Positions 1-8,740 of a DNA stretch of 64,000 nt are shown here, in pieces. Positions within the stretch are counted from its first letter, which is position 1; the number at the start of each line of letters is the position of its first letter. Where the stretch lies: NCBI GenBank assembly GCA_036961205.1, contig JBALVI010000006.1:106230-170229 (forward strand), given 5' to 3'. This stretch comes from CALJFL01 sp036961205 (GTDB lineage Bacteria > Pseudomonadota > Gammaproteobacteria > Pseudomonadales > Halieaceae). The translations under genes and the position numbers were made by a program. The notes under the pieces were generated by a model, which saw only the letters and a list, made by a program, of their open reading frames with translations, was not told where the DNA came from and searched no databases.

Positions 1-767
1 ACGCGATGACGCACAATGAACTTGAGCTTCGATACCAGCCGCAGATAGAAATAACAACTGGCGACGTGGTGAGCATGGAAGCGCTGGTGCGCTGGAAGCA
101 TCCGGAGCGCGGTATGATCTCACCCGGAGAGTTTATTCCGGTGGCAGAGCGTACCGGCCAGATTATTGAACTCGGTGACTGGGTAATGAACGAAGTTGCC
201 CGCAATTGCCTCTATTGGGAAACACTGGGCCTGCCCGCCTTTCGCGTCTGTATTAACATCTCACCGCTGCAATTTAACCAGGGCAATCTGACGCAGAGCA
301 TCGCGGATTTTCTCGGACGGTCCGGACTATCGCCCAGTAGACTGGAGCTGGAACTGACAGAAAGCGCCATCATGACCGACGCCGAGACCAACATCGCCAA
401 ACTCAACGAGCTCAAAGGGCTTGGCATAGAGCTGGCGGTTGATGACTTTGGCACCGGCTATTCTTCATTGAGTTATCTCAAACGCTTCCCCATCGACACT
501 TTGAAAATTGACCAGAGCTTCGTTGCCGACCTGGATAGCCCCAATGGCCAGGCTATCGTTGACGCCATTTTGGCTCTCTCGAAAACAATGGGTCTGCGCT
601 CGATTGCCGAGGGCATCGAGGAAGCTGATCAACTACGCTACCTGGTGAATCAGCAGTGCGACCTGCTGCAGGGCTTCTACTTCGCCAGACCACTCTATCC
701 AGAAGATGTACCCGGGATTTTGCGCCAAAACTTTGCCGAAAAAATCAAGGAAGTCATGCGGGGCTAG
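1..767 (+). CDS. EAL-domain cyclic-di-GMP phosphodiesterase, 3' part (5' end outside window)
   Basis: The reading frame is open to the left edge, so this is the C-terminal part of a longer signalling protein whose N-terminal sensor or GGDEF domains are not visible. The visible part is one complete EAL domain, which hydrolyses cyclic di-GMP to pGpG in the cytoplasm. Counting from the Met at base 6, the metal and catalytic residues are all present: the EAL glutamate E25 (EALVRW), N84, E119 (ELTES), D146-D147 (DDFGTGYSS), K167 (KIDQ) and E202 (AEGIE). The domain therefore looks enzymatically active. The stop lies 4 bases before the start of the subtilase gene, so the two are probably cotranscribed. 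No regulatory domain can be assigned because the start is missing. Confidence 0.93.
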   Translation, partial: AMTHNELELRYQPQIEITTGDVVSMEALVRWKHPERGMISPGEFIPVAERTGQIIELGDWVMNEVARNCLYWETLGLPAFRVCINISPLQFNQGNLTQSIADFLGRSGLSPSRLELELTESAIMTDAETNIAKLNELKGLGIELAVDDFGTGYSSLSYLKRFPIDTLKIDQSFVADLDSPNGQAIVDAILALSKTMGLRSIAEGIEEADQLRYLVNQQCDLLQGFYFARPLYPEDVPGILRQNFAEKIKEVMRG

Positions 768-771
768 CAGC

Positions 772-2787
772 GTGTTGAAAAAGCTGCATTCACTCAATCA
801 AACTTTTGCGCTGGCGATTCTTTTTGCGTCTCCGGTACTGGCTGCCAACTCGAACGACAATACCGAACAGCTACAGGTAATGCTGCAAGGCGCACCTGCG
901 TCTGAATTAAAGAGCCTCGTAGAGGAGCGTGGCGGCTCTGTCAGTCATGTTCTACACATTATCGACGCCGTGGGCGCAAACGTCACCCGCGAGCAACTTG
1001 ATGCGCTTATAACGTCTCCACTGGTACACCGCTACATAGACGACCTGGCGCTGGGAGACCCGGTAGAGGAAGAACCAGAGAGCGGTGATGAATCATGCCA
1101 TATCGCCGGTTCACTGGAGCTGGATATTGCGAGGCCAGACATCGAATGGCGCCTTTACAAGCGCGAGGACGACGTACTTGGCCTGCAAAAACTCGAACTT
1201 GAATGGCCGGTGGAACTGGGCGAACTGAAGTCGCTTAGCCTGGGTGAACATACTTTCCCACGCAAGTTTCTGAAGCTGGCAAACCCCGGTAAATTGGCGC
1301 TCACTCTGGACGCTGCCGCTGCCCCCAAAGTTGCTGAGAACACCGTTCTGCGAGCCAGTTTCGATCGCCCGCCCACTGATGAAATTTGGAACCATGTGCA
1401 GCAGCGCGACTTTGTTATTTCCGCAGATTTTGGTAATGACTGCAGCACAGAACTTATTCCCGGCTACCCCGACAATCACAACAATTCTTACTTTCCAGGC
1501 GTAGTAGGCGCCGATGCGCTACACAAGCTGGGCATTACCGGCAATGGTGTGACCGTTGCCGTACTGGACTCAGGTTTATGGGAAACCCCGGTGATCAAGC
1601 TGAACACCCGCGGTAAACGCCGAGTGATCGGCCGCTACGATGCCATACGCGACGTGGCGGACCAGGAAGTGTTTGACGCTAGTGGCCATGGCACCCATAT
1701 GACCAGCATCATTGCCCACAGCGGCATGGTTACCGCCGACAACAAGCCTCTGGGGAGTTACAAGGGCATCGCCCCCGATGTCTCCCTGGTTTCGATTAAG
1801 GCGTTCGATGACGAGGGACAGGGCGAGTTTCTGGATATCGTGCGTGGCGTGCAGTGGGTTGTAGACAATCGAGAGCGACTGAACATCAAGGTATTGAATT
1901 TGTCCTTCTCTGCCCCACCGCGCTGGCCCTACTGGCAGGACCCGATCAATCAGGCCGTAATGCGCGCCTGGGCGGCAGGCATAACAGTGATAGCGGCAGC
2001 AGGAAACAGTGGCCCTGAGCCTATGACCGTTGGCTCCCCGGGCAATCTGCCTTATATCATTACCGTGGGCGCAATCACCGACTCCTGGACGCTAGACACG
2101 CGTGACGACGACTATATCCCCGACTTCTCAGCCCAGGGACCAACGCCCTACGCCCATATCAAGCCAGACATTGTCGCCCCAGGCGGGCACATTAGCGGCC
2201 TGACACGACCAGGATCCAGCCTCATTGGCGAGTTACCCCAATACTTGCTAAAAACGGGCGAGTTTGTGATGACAGGAACCTCCCAGGCCAGCGCCCTGGT
2301 TGCCGGGATAGCCGCTCTGATATTACAACTCGAGCCAGAGCTTAGCCCCGACGACATGAAATGCATGCTCATGAGCAGCGCCGAGCCAGCAATCAACGCC
2401 GATGGAAGGTTGGCCTACAGTCCCTTCCAGCAAGGCAGTGGCTACGTTAGCGCCACCCGGGCGATTACATTGGGAAAACGCGGCTGCGGGAATGAGGACT
2501 TGGACATCGAAGCTGACATGGCCGGAGATGCGCATTTCCAGGGCCCAGCAATTACTGACGAACAAGACAAGGTTGGCCTGCCCGGACTGAGCGAAATACT
2601 GTCCCCGGGGCCTGCTGCCCAAGGATTGAGTAATACCAGAAAATGGGGTGCCAAGGAGCACCTCGAACGCACTTCAACCCCCGATTCAAATGACCCGACG
2701 GATAACCCCTCACATCTGGATTGGGTGGAAATTTATCGCGAAGAAGCCGCCGCAATGCAAAATCTCTCCGCTCCGAAAAACCCCTAA
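772..2787 (+). CDS. Exported S8 (subtilisin-family) serine peptidase
   Basis: Secreted or periplasmic serine protease of 671 residues. I chose the GTG at 772 because it gives a clean signal peptide (KK, then a hydrophobic stretch ending SPVLA-A); an ATG at 706 would overlap the EAL gene and spoil the signal. The catalytic triad is D266 (VLDSGL), H306 (SGHGTH) and S504 (GTSQAS), with oxyanion N412 (AAGNSG). Residues about 25-240 hold an inhibitor-like prodomain and an extra region of unknown fold. A tail of about 110 residues after the catalytic domain contains TRKWGAKEH, which faintly resembles the GYKWG motif of the repeat protein encoded next. The neighbouring repeat protein is an obvious candidate substrate, but that is inference from proximity only. 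Confidence 0.92.
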   Translation: MLKKLHSLNQTFALAILFASPVLAANSNDNTEQLQVMLQGAPASELKSLVEERGGSVSHVLHIIDAVGANVTREQLDALITSPLVHRYIDDLALGDPVEEEPESGDESCHIAGSLELDIARPDIEWRLYKREDDVLGLQKLELEWPVELGELKSLSLGEHTFPRKFLKLANPGKLALTLDAAAAPKVAENTVLRASFDRPPTDEIWNHVQQRDFVISADFGNDCSTELIPGYPDNHNNSYFPGVVGADALHKLGITGNGVTVAVLDSGLWETPVIKLNTRGKRRVIGRYDAIRDVADQEVFDASGHGTHMTSIIAHSGMVTADNKPLGSYKGIAPDVSLVSIKAFDDEGQGEFLDIVRGVQWVVDNRERLNIKVLNLSFSAPPRWPYWQDPINQAVMRAWAAGITVIAAAGNSGPEPMTVGSPGNLPYIITVGAITDSWTLDTRDDDYIPDFSAQGPTPYAHIKPDIVAPGGHISGLTRPGSSLIGELPQYLLKTGEFVMTGTSQASALVAGIAALILQLEPELSPDDMKCMLMSSAEPAINADGRLAYSPFQQGSGYVSATRAITLGKRGCGNEDLDIEADMAGDAHFQGPAITDEQDKVGLPGLSEILSPGPAAQGLSNTRKWGAKEHLERTSTPDSNDPTDNPSHLDWVEIYREEAAAMQNLSAPKNP

Positions 2788-3119
2788 ATCCAAAAACACC
2801 ACATCCGGTAACACCAACTTCGAGCCGATTGACCCATATAGGGTAATGGGCCCGATTTGGCTCAAAAATTCTACATTTATTCTATATATATCAAACACTT
2901 ATAGATATTCCAGGCCACTCAAACCGACCCCCGTCGTCCAATGCTCGACCAACAGCTACCCCAATAAGGGTATGTGCTGCTATTCAGCTATAAGCGTGGC
3001 AATCGTATTTTGAAGTCAAGCACTTACTGAAGAAAAAGTGAGTTAGACCCCAGACAGGGATGGGGACTAGAGAACCAGGTCGCAGAAGCGACAAATAAAT
3101 TTTTAAGGAAGGCAGAGTT
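2788..3119 (+). other. Intergenic region with structured leader of the repeat-protein gene
   Basis: This 332-base gap has no convincing gene. Its first half is AT-rich (around 2870-2900). The second half can fold into three consecutive short hairpins just before the next gene: CACTT/AAGTG (3021-3025 with 3036-3040), CCCC/GGGG (3048-3051 with 3062-3065) and GTCGC-AGAA-GCGAC (3079-3092). A strong ribosome binding site, AAGGAAGG, follows at 3105-3112. This suggests a structured 5' UTR that may control expression post-transcriptionally. I could not match it to a known riboswitch class; it lacks the recognisable cores of the c-di-GMP-I and -II aptamers. Confidence 0.5.
3105..3112 (+). promoter_or_regulatory. 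Strong ribosome binding site for the GYRWR repeat protein
   Basis: AAGGAAGG sits 7 bases before the ATG at 3120 and is one of the best Shine-Dalgarno matches in the window. It fixes the start codon and suggests efficient translation of the repeat protein. Confidence 0.75.
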
Positions 3120-3806
3120 ATGAAAACTTTAAAGATCATGGGACGGATCGGAGCTGGCGCATTATTGACTGCGGTAGCATTACCTCAGGCATTCGCAGCA
3201 GACGTGGTCGACGGATCTAGCACGATCCACAGGATCAGCCATCAACTTGCCTCTGACGTCGATTACACCCGCGCTTCGAGTCCTTCTGGGTATAAGTGGG
3301 GCAAGACAGAACCCACATCTAGTAACCAATCTTCTTGGACAGATGGCACAATTCAGAATCAGGGCGGATACAAGTGGGACCAACCTACACAGAGTAAACC
3401 TGCCGCGTCCGGAGATTACGCCGGGTCAGCTGGATATCAGTGGAAAGTGATGAATAAGCCCGAGCAGACGGGTTATCGCTGGCGTGCAAGCAACACACCT
3501 GAGGTTACCGGCTATCGCTGGCGTGCAAGCAGCACACCCGAAGTTAATGGCTATCGCTGGCGTGCAAGCAACACTCACGAAGTTACCGGCTATCGCTGGC
3601 GTGCAAGCAGCACCCCCGAAGTTAACGGCTATCGCTGGCGTGCAAGCAACACACCTAAAGTTACCGGCTATCGCTGGCGTGCAAGCAGCACACCTGAGGT
3701 TACCGGCTATCGCTGGCGTGCAAGCAGCACACCTGAGGTTACCGGCTATCGCTGGCGTGCAAGCAACACACCCACAGTTACCGGTTATCGCTGGCGTGCA
3801 CAGTAA
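3120..3806 (+). CDS. Exported tandem-repeat protein with GYRWR motif (unknown function)
   Basis: I do not recognise this family. The 228-residue product starts with a typical signal peptide (MKTLKIMGRIGAG, hydrophobic core, LPQAFA-AD), so it is exported. The mature part is built from GY-x-W motifs: GYKWG and GYKWD at irregular spacing, then GYQWK and nine GYRWR copies at exactly 13-residue spacing, with the consensus GYRWRASSTPEVT. It ends immediately after the last motif (GYRWRAQ). The repeat array is strongly basic and rich in Tyr and Trp. There is no Cys, no obvious catalytic motif and no ApbE-type flavinylation motif. It follows an exported subtilase and precedes two exported-domain sensor kinases, so it could be a structural or surface repeat protein, a protease-processed peptide precursor, or a ligand for the sensors. 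All three are inference. Confidence 0.85.
   Translation: MKTLKIMGRIGAGALLTAVALPQAFAADVVDGSSTIHRISHQLASDVDYTRASSPSGYKWGKTEPTSSNQSSWTDGTIQNQGGYKWDQPTQSKPAASGDYAGSAGYQWKVMNKPEQTGYRWRASNTPEVTGYRWRASSTPEVNGYRWRASNTHEVTGYRWRASSTPEVNGYRWRASNTPKVTGYRWRASSTPEVTGYRWRASSTPEVTGYRWRASNTPTVTGYRWRAQ
3432..3803 (+). repeat. 39-bp in-frame tandem repeat array (GYRWR units)
   Basis: Units begin at 3432 (variant GYQWK), 3471, 3510, 3549, 3588, 3627, 3666, 3705, 3744 and 3783 (last one cut short by the stop codon). The period is exactly 39 bases. Units share the nucleotide core tatcgctggcgtgcaagca nearly unchanged, and vary mostly between agc-aac-aca and agc-agc-aca and in the last codons. Such nucleotide identity points to recent expansion or gene conversion, so copy number probably varies between strains. 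Confidence 0.95.
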
Positions 3807-3880
3807 AGCCAGGCGGCTAAGTCTTCACTGGAAATTGTAAAACCCTCCCAGGCCAAATCCTTGGAATGGAGAAAGGAATA

Positions 3881-3906
3881 CTTTGGGGGCAATAGAGCCC
3901 CCAAAG
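3881..3906 (+). terminator. Terminator-like hairpin after the repeat-protein gene
   Basis: CTTTGGGGGC, a 6-base loop AATAGA, and GCCCCCAAAG form a perfect 10-bp stem, 75 bases after the stop codon. The following bases are moderately T-rich (catttgtgtaagactattttc) rather than a pure T run. It probably ends the repeat-protein transcript and separates it from the kinase gene. Confidence 0.7.
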
Positions 3907-4046
3907 CATTTGTGTAAGACTATTTTCAATACGGTCCCTTTTCCAAGACAGGCTTCCGTAATTCGGCCCAAACTGCTTTCAAAAAACCTCCTAGAAACAG
4001 ACCAGATGTGGTTATAGATCACAATATTCATTAGAATCATTAGTTC

Positions 4047-4052
4047 TATAAT
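4047..4052 (+). promoter_or_regulatory. Possible -10 element for the hybrid sensor kinase gene
   Basis: TATAAT lies 15 bases before the ATG at 4067, in an AT-rich region after the preceding terminator-like hairpin. I see no good -35 hexamer at the right spacing, so this is a weak prediction. Confidence 0.3.
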
Positions 4053-4066
4053 TGGGCTGATGGAAA

Positions 4067-7000
4067 ATGAACAAACAATGCGCGCTCGCATCGTTTTACC
4101 TACTAGCAACATTCTTTGCCACGGGCCTCTGGGCCGCCCAAGATTTATCCCCACCTCGCTATGAATTTCGAATCAGCGACTTCTCTAAAAGCCTTACACA
4201 GCAAACAGTATCTGAAACTTACCAAGACAGCCGAGGCGCCCTGTGGTTTGTGACACAGGAGGGACTCAATAAATATAACGGCCACTCTTTGGAAAATTTC
4301 AGATACTCTGTTTCTGATCCATACTCTCTCAGCTCAAATATAACAACGGGAGTAACCGAAGACAGTGAGGGCAGTCTGTGGGTTTCCACGATAGGTGGTG
4401 GGCTAAACCTCTATAACGAACCACTAAATAGGTTTAGTGCTCGATACAACGAGCCAGGAAACCTGGACTCCCCATACTCCAACGATATCTACAGTATTTA
4501 CACAGCAAATTCAGGCCAGGTCTGGCTAGGATACGAAAATGCTTTTAGCTCCTTCGACCCGGTCACAATGCGATTCAAGCACTACATCCCGGACACTGAA
4601 AAAATACCTTACCTTGGAGAGGTTCTAGGCTTCGCTGAAACAGAGGATGGAGTTCTATGGGCTTCAACATACAGCGGAGGCCTTGTTCGTATTGATAAGA
4701 CTCAAAATACCGTAAGTGTAATGAGAAAAAACCCTGGGGGAGGCAGCTTTATTCCGTCCGAGAATCTCACCAGCCTCGAAACAGACACTTCCGGCTTCAT
4801 TTGGGTCGCTACAGCGAATGCAGGGGTAGCTAAATATGACCCAACAACCAATACGGCAAGAACTTTCCGCCATGTACCCGATGATCCGTTAACCATATCC
4901 TCAGACGGGGTGCTCGACATATTTCAGGACTTAGATGGCAATATATGGGTTGCAACCGACCAAGGCTTAAGCGTTTACGACACCTTAACCGATAGTTTTG
5001 AAAGATATGCCGGGCACAGCGGAGAACTGTCTTCAAATTCGAGCTACAGCATCTACCAGTCGCAGGAAGGGAAGTACTGGGCTGGAACGTTCTATGGTTT
5101 GTCTGAGGGGGCTAAACAGCTGTTCCCAAGAATCAATAGCGAGAACATCAACCTATCTAGCGATTCAGTAAATGCATTTGGAGAGACGGGGGACGGAAGC
5201 CTTTGGGTCGGCACGGACGACGGACTGAATAGACTTAGGCCAGGGGCGACTAAATTTGAGTGGATCAATGAGTCGACCAACCCGGTAAAGCTGAGCAGCC
5301 CTATTGTGATGAGCCTTTTGGGGGAGGAGAGCACTATCTGGGTCGGTACATTCAATGGGGGTTTGAACAGAATTGATCTTGAAAATAATACTACAAAGAC
5401 ATTTTTACATTCGGAATTAGACGACAGCTCAATTGGTGCCAACGGTATTACTTCGATCTTAAGATCTTCAACCAATGAAATTCTAGTTGGAACATTCGGA
5501 GGAGGATTAAGCATCTTCTATGAAGATTTGGGTCAATTCCGCAGCTTAAAACATAACCCTAGTAACGATTCGTCACTCAGTAACAATAACGTTATAGCAC
5601 TATATAAAGACTCCTTAGGCTATGTATGGATAGGTACGGAAAACGGACTCAATTTGTTTGAGCCTCCAAATGCGTTTAGGCGTTTTTATTCCGAGAGAGG
5701 AAACGAGGACAGTATCTCTTCAGACATGGTTTGGGAAATGTACGAAGATAAACAAAAAAACTTGTGGCTGGGAACAAAAGGGGGCGGCTTAAACATGTGG
5801 GCCGCGGACCATCGAGCCAGCCTTGACCCCAAATTTTTACACTACTCCGAGAATATTGCATTACCGAGCTCAAACATCTATGGCATTTCCTCGGACGACC
5901 ACGGGAATCTCTGGCTATCCCACAACCGTGGGCTAACAAAATTTGCGATTAAGGAGCTTAATTCCCACCACTACGGAATAAAGGATGGCTTGCAGGACAC
6001 CGAATTTAATATGGGCGCCGCGTTCAAAGCATCAGACGGAGCGATTTTTTTTGGTGGCAACAGGGGTTACAACTCAGTCGATACGGGCCAGCTTGCAGAA
6101 CGAACCGAACCCCCAAAAGTTAGTATTTCCAAAATCAAAATCATGAATCAACCAGCTGCTTTAGATCAGCCTTACAGAAAGCTGTCAAAATTAGTGCTCA
6201 ATCATACAGACACTATGTTTTCAGTAGAATTCTTCGCTGCAGACTACTCTAATCCAAGCCTTATCAAGTACGCATACAAATTGGATGGCGTTAACCCCGA
6301 TTGGGTTATCTCTGAAGATGCGCGAATTGCATCATTTACAACACTACCCGCCGGAAATTACATGTTAAGACTTGCAGCTGCAAATCCGGACGGGGTATGG
6401 AATTGGGATGGTGTAACACTCCCAGTTACTGTCCTTCCCCCGCCCTGGAGAAGCTCTTGGGCCTATGCTGGTTACGGAATATCGATGCTGTCTGGATTAG
6501 TCGTCTTGCTAAGACAACAAAGAAGGAAAGCCAACTTGGCCCAGGTTAGGCAAAGAGAGCTAGAGATCTTGGTTCAAGAGCGAACAGTCGATCTTGACCA
6601 GGCAAAAAGACAGGCTGAAGAGGCGAACAAGGCCAAATCTGACTTCTTAGCGACGATGAGTCATGAAATCCGAACTCCCATGCACGGCATGATTGGTATG
6701 ACAGAGTTACTGCTACATACTTCGCTTTCAGATCAGCAAAAGAAATTCGCAAGGGCTGCTCATAACAGTGGAACATCGCTTCTTAACCTTATTAACGACA
6801 TTCTTGATTTCTCTAAATTGGAGGCTTCAAAGGTTGAGATTGAAACAACGGAGTTTGACCTTACTAGACTCATAGATGAGATCTGCTATCTACAAGCGGA
6901 GCCTTCCGAGCGAAAGGGAGTAGTTCTAAGTAATATTATAGATCCAACAATTCCACTAATGACTATAGGTGATCCAGCGAAAATCCGTCAGGTGGTTATG

Positions 7001-8557
7001 AACCTTCTAAGTAATGCAATCAAATTCACTGCAACTGGCCACGTTACGGTTACGACCAGTCACAAGTTAATTCCATCAGAGCCTCGCTCTATTCTTCTGT
7101 GTATCACGGTTGAGGACGAGGGCATCGGTATGGATGAGCAAACACAGAACAAAATTTTCGAGCCTTTCACTCAGGCTGATGCAAGTACAACCAGAGAATA
7201 TGGGGGAACAGGTCTAGGGCTCACAATTTCCAGGAATTTTGTTGATATGATGGGCGGAGAACTAACCGTGCAATCCAAATCCGGAATAGGTACCTCTATA
7301 ATATTGTCTATCCCGTTACAAATAGCCGACATAGCAATTACAGAAAATAAATTCAGTTATGAAACTGCCTTCCTTCTTTGCGAAGATGATCATGTTACAG
7401 CAATGGTAACTTCACACTTTAAGGGCTTCGGGATCCAGGTAGACAGGTTGCGCAGTATGGACGAGATGCTAACGCGCCAGGATCAGGCGGAAGTACTCAT
7501 ACTCGACTATAAACCGGCAGACCCTAGGCATACTAGTATAGATGCGATGGTCGGTCTTTCAGCTCAAAAGGTTTTGTTGCTTACGCCATTATCCTTCGAT
7601 CTTTCTGACCCTATTTTGGGCAACTTCAGCGCTATAGCTAAACCAATTACCCAGAGTGCGTTAAGACAATATCTAGAAGAAACTACCGCCGGCGCATCGT
7701 CCGAATTTGCGCATGCAAAAACTCCTCCTCCCCCCAAAACAAACCAAGCACCCAAACTAGTATTGGTTGCGGAAGACGTTGAGACAAATCAGCGAATCGC
7801 ACGCGAGATGCTAGGCTTGCTTGGGTTTGAGGTCGACATTGCCTCGAACGGCGTCGAAGCCGTTAGCATGTTCATGAAAAAAACCTACGACGTCATCTTT
7901 ATGGACTGTCAGATGCCGGTGCTTGACGGCTACAAAGCAACTGAGAAAATTAGAATAGTTGAACAGGAAAAAAACCTTACAAGAACGCCAATTGTGGCTC
8001 TCACAGCTGGAACAAGCGTAGAGGAAAAGTCAAAGTGTAGCGATGCTGGAATGGATCGTCATGTTACGAAGCCTTTTTCACTCTCGGAAATAAAGAAAGA
8101 GCTTGAAGTACTAGTCGGCATTACGGACATTCATGTGCGCGATTGGGATATGGGCAATAAAAATTTGGCTCTAGGCGATATCGCTGGAAGTGCTACGTCT
8201 GAGACTGGAGAAATATTTGACCACGTGGCAATTGAAAATATTAGAGAACTTGAGCGGCAAACAGGCAAACTGCTTCTTCCTGAGCTATACAAGGGATTCA
8301 CTCTCCAGATGAATGAGAAGCTTGACCAACTCAGTCAGCAAATAACTATCGGTGACGCAACGAGCATCTACAAGACTGCTCATGCAATTAAATCGATGTC
8401 CGCAAACATGGGGGCGGAAAAGATAAAAATCACTAGTGCACGGATGGAAACCGATGCAAAAGAGGGTGTACTTGAAAACATGGTTGACGAGCTCGAGTCG
8501 TTAAACAGCCAATTCAGCGAATTTTCCGATGCGTTCTGCCAAGAACAGCTCGCATAA
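4067..8557 (+). CDS. Propeller-type hybrid sensor histidine kinase with receivers and Hpt
   Basis: A 1496-residue one-protein phosphorelay. A signal peptide (ends GLWA-AQ) is followed by about 14 two-component propeller repeats (pattern LWxGTxxGGLNxxD) to about residue 690, then a Y_Y_Y domain to about 790, so the sensor faces the periplasm. One membrane helix lies at about 796-816. Then come HisKA with H866 (SHEIRTPMHG), HATPase with N983 and G boxes (DEGIGM, GGTGLGL), a degenerate receiver (about 1100-1210), a complete receiver with D1280 (FMDCQMPVLDG) and K in TKPFS, and an Hpt domain with H1439 (TAHAIKSMSANMGA). This resembles the hybrid sensors that Bacteroidetes use for glycans, but no DNA-binding output is fused. 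The phosphate must pass to a regulator not seen nearby. Base composition is AT-rich compared with the housekeeping region. Confidence 0.93.
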   Translation: MNKQCALASFYLLATFFATGLWAAQDLSPPRYEFRISDFSKSLTQQTVSETYQDSRGALWFVTQEGLNKYNGHSLENFRYSVSDPYSLSSNITTGVTEDSEGSLWVSTIGGGLNLYNEPLNRFSARYNEPGNLDSPYSNDIYSIYTANSGQVWLGYENAFSSFDPVTMRFKHYIPDTEKIPYLGEVLGFAETEDGVLWASTYSGGLVRIDKTQNTVSVMRKNPGGGSFIPSENLTSLETDTSGFIWVATANAGVAKYDPTTNTARTFRHVPDDPLTISSDGVLDIFQDLDGNIWVATDQGLSVYDTLTDSFERYAGHSGELSSNSSYSIYQSQEGKYWAGTFYGLSEGAKQLFPRINSENINLSSDSVNAFGETGDGSLWVGTDDGLNRLRPGATKFEWINESTNPVKLSSPIVMSLLGEESTIWVGTFNGGLNRIDLENNTTKTFLHSELDDSSIGANGITSILRSSTNEILVGTFGGGLSIFYEDLGQFRSLKHNPSNDSSLSNNNVIALYKDSLGYVWIGTENGLNLFEPPNAFRRFYSERGNEDSISSDMVWEMYEDKQKNLWLGTKGGGLNMWAADHRASLDPKFLHYSENIALPSSNIYGISSDDHGNLWLSHNRGLTKFAIKELNSHHYGIKDGLQDTEFNMGAAFKASDGAIFFGGNRGYNSVDTGQLAERTEPPKVSISKIKIMNQPAALDQPYRKLSKLVLNHTDTMFSVEFFAADYSNPSLIKYAYKLDGVNPDWVISEDARIASFTTLPAGNYMLRLAAANPDGVWNWDGVTLPVTVLPPPWRSSWAYAGYGISMLSGLVVLLRQQRRKANLAQVRQRELEILVQERTVDLDQAKRQAEEANKAKSDFLATMSHEIRTPMHGMIGMTELLLHTSLSDQQKKFARAAHNSGTSLLNLINDILDFSKLEASKVEIETTEFDLTRLIDEICYLQAEPSERKGVVLSNIIDPTIPLMTIGDPAKIRQVVMNLLSNAIKFTATGHVTVTTSHKLIPSEPRSILLCITVEDEGIGMDEQTQNKIFEPFTQADASTTREYGGTGLGLTISRNFVDMMGGELTVQSKSGIGTSIILSIPLQIADIAITENKFSYETAFLLCEDDHVTAMVTSHFKGFGIQVDRLRSMDEMLTRQDQAEVLILDYKPADPRHTSIDAMVGLSAQKVLLLTPLSFDLSDPILGNFSAIAKPITQSALRQYLEETTAGASSEFAHAKTPPPPKTNQAPKLVLVAEDVETNQRIAREMLGLLGFEVDIASNGVEAVSMFMKKTYDVIFMDCQMPVLDGYKATEKIRIVEQEKNLTRTPIVALTAGTSVEEKSKCSDAGMDRHVTKPFSLSEIKKELEVLVGITDIHVRDWDMGNKNLALGDIAGSATSETGEIFDHVAIENIRELERQTGKLLLPELYKGFTLQMNEKLDQLSQQITIGDATSIYKTAHAIKSMSANMGAEKIKITSARMETDAKEGVLENMVDELESLNSQFSEFSDAFCQEQLA

Positions 8558-8740
8558 TTTATGTATAACCCGAATTCCGCCCATATTGGTAGGAAATACT
8601 AAGTCGCTTTCACAAAGGCCGATCTCTCTTCGAATGGCCAGCCTCCACAAAAAAATTCTGTTGTTGATGCAATTTCGAATACGATTTACCTCGAACGCCA
8701 TTTTTCTCCATCGCTTATTCTATCCTTCGAGAATATTTGG

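Noticed and set aside
3041..3100. Cyclic-di-GMP riboswitch before the repeat gene
   Set aside because: The stems do not carry the conserved aptamer core bases, so only a generic structured leader is claimed.
3484..3840. Second frame through the 39-bp repeat array
   Set aside because: Any 39-bp repeat gives open frames in other phases; the signal peptide and ribosome site support only the 3120 frame.
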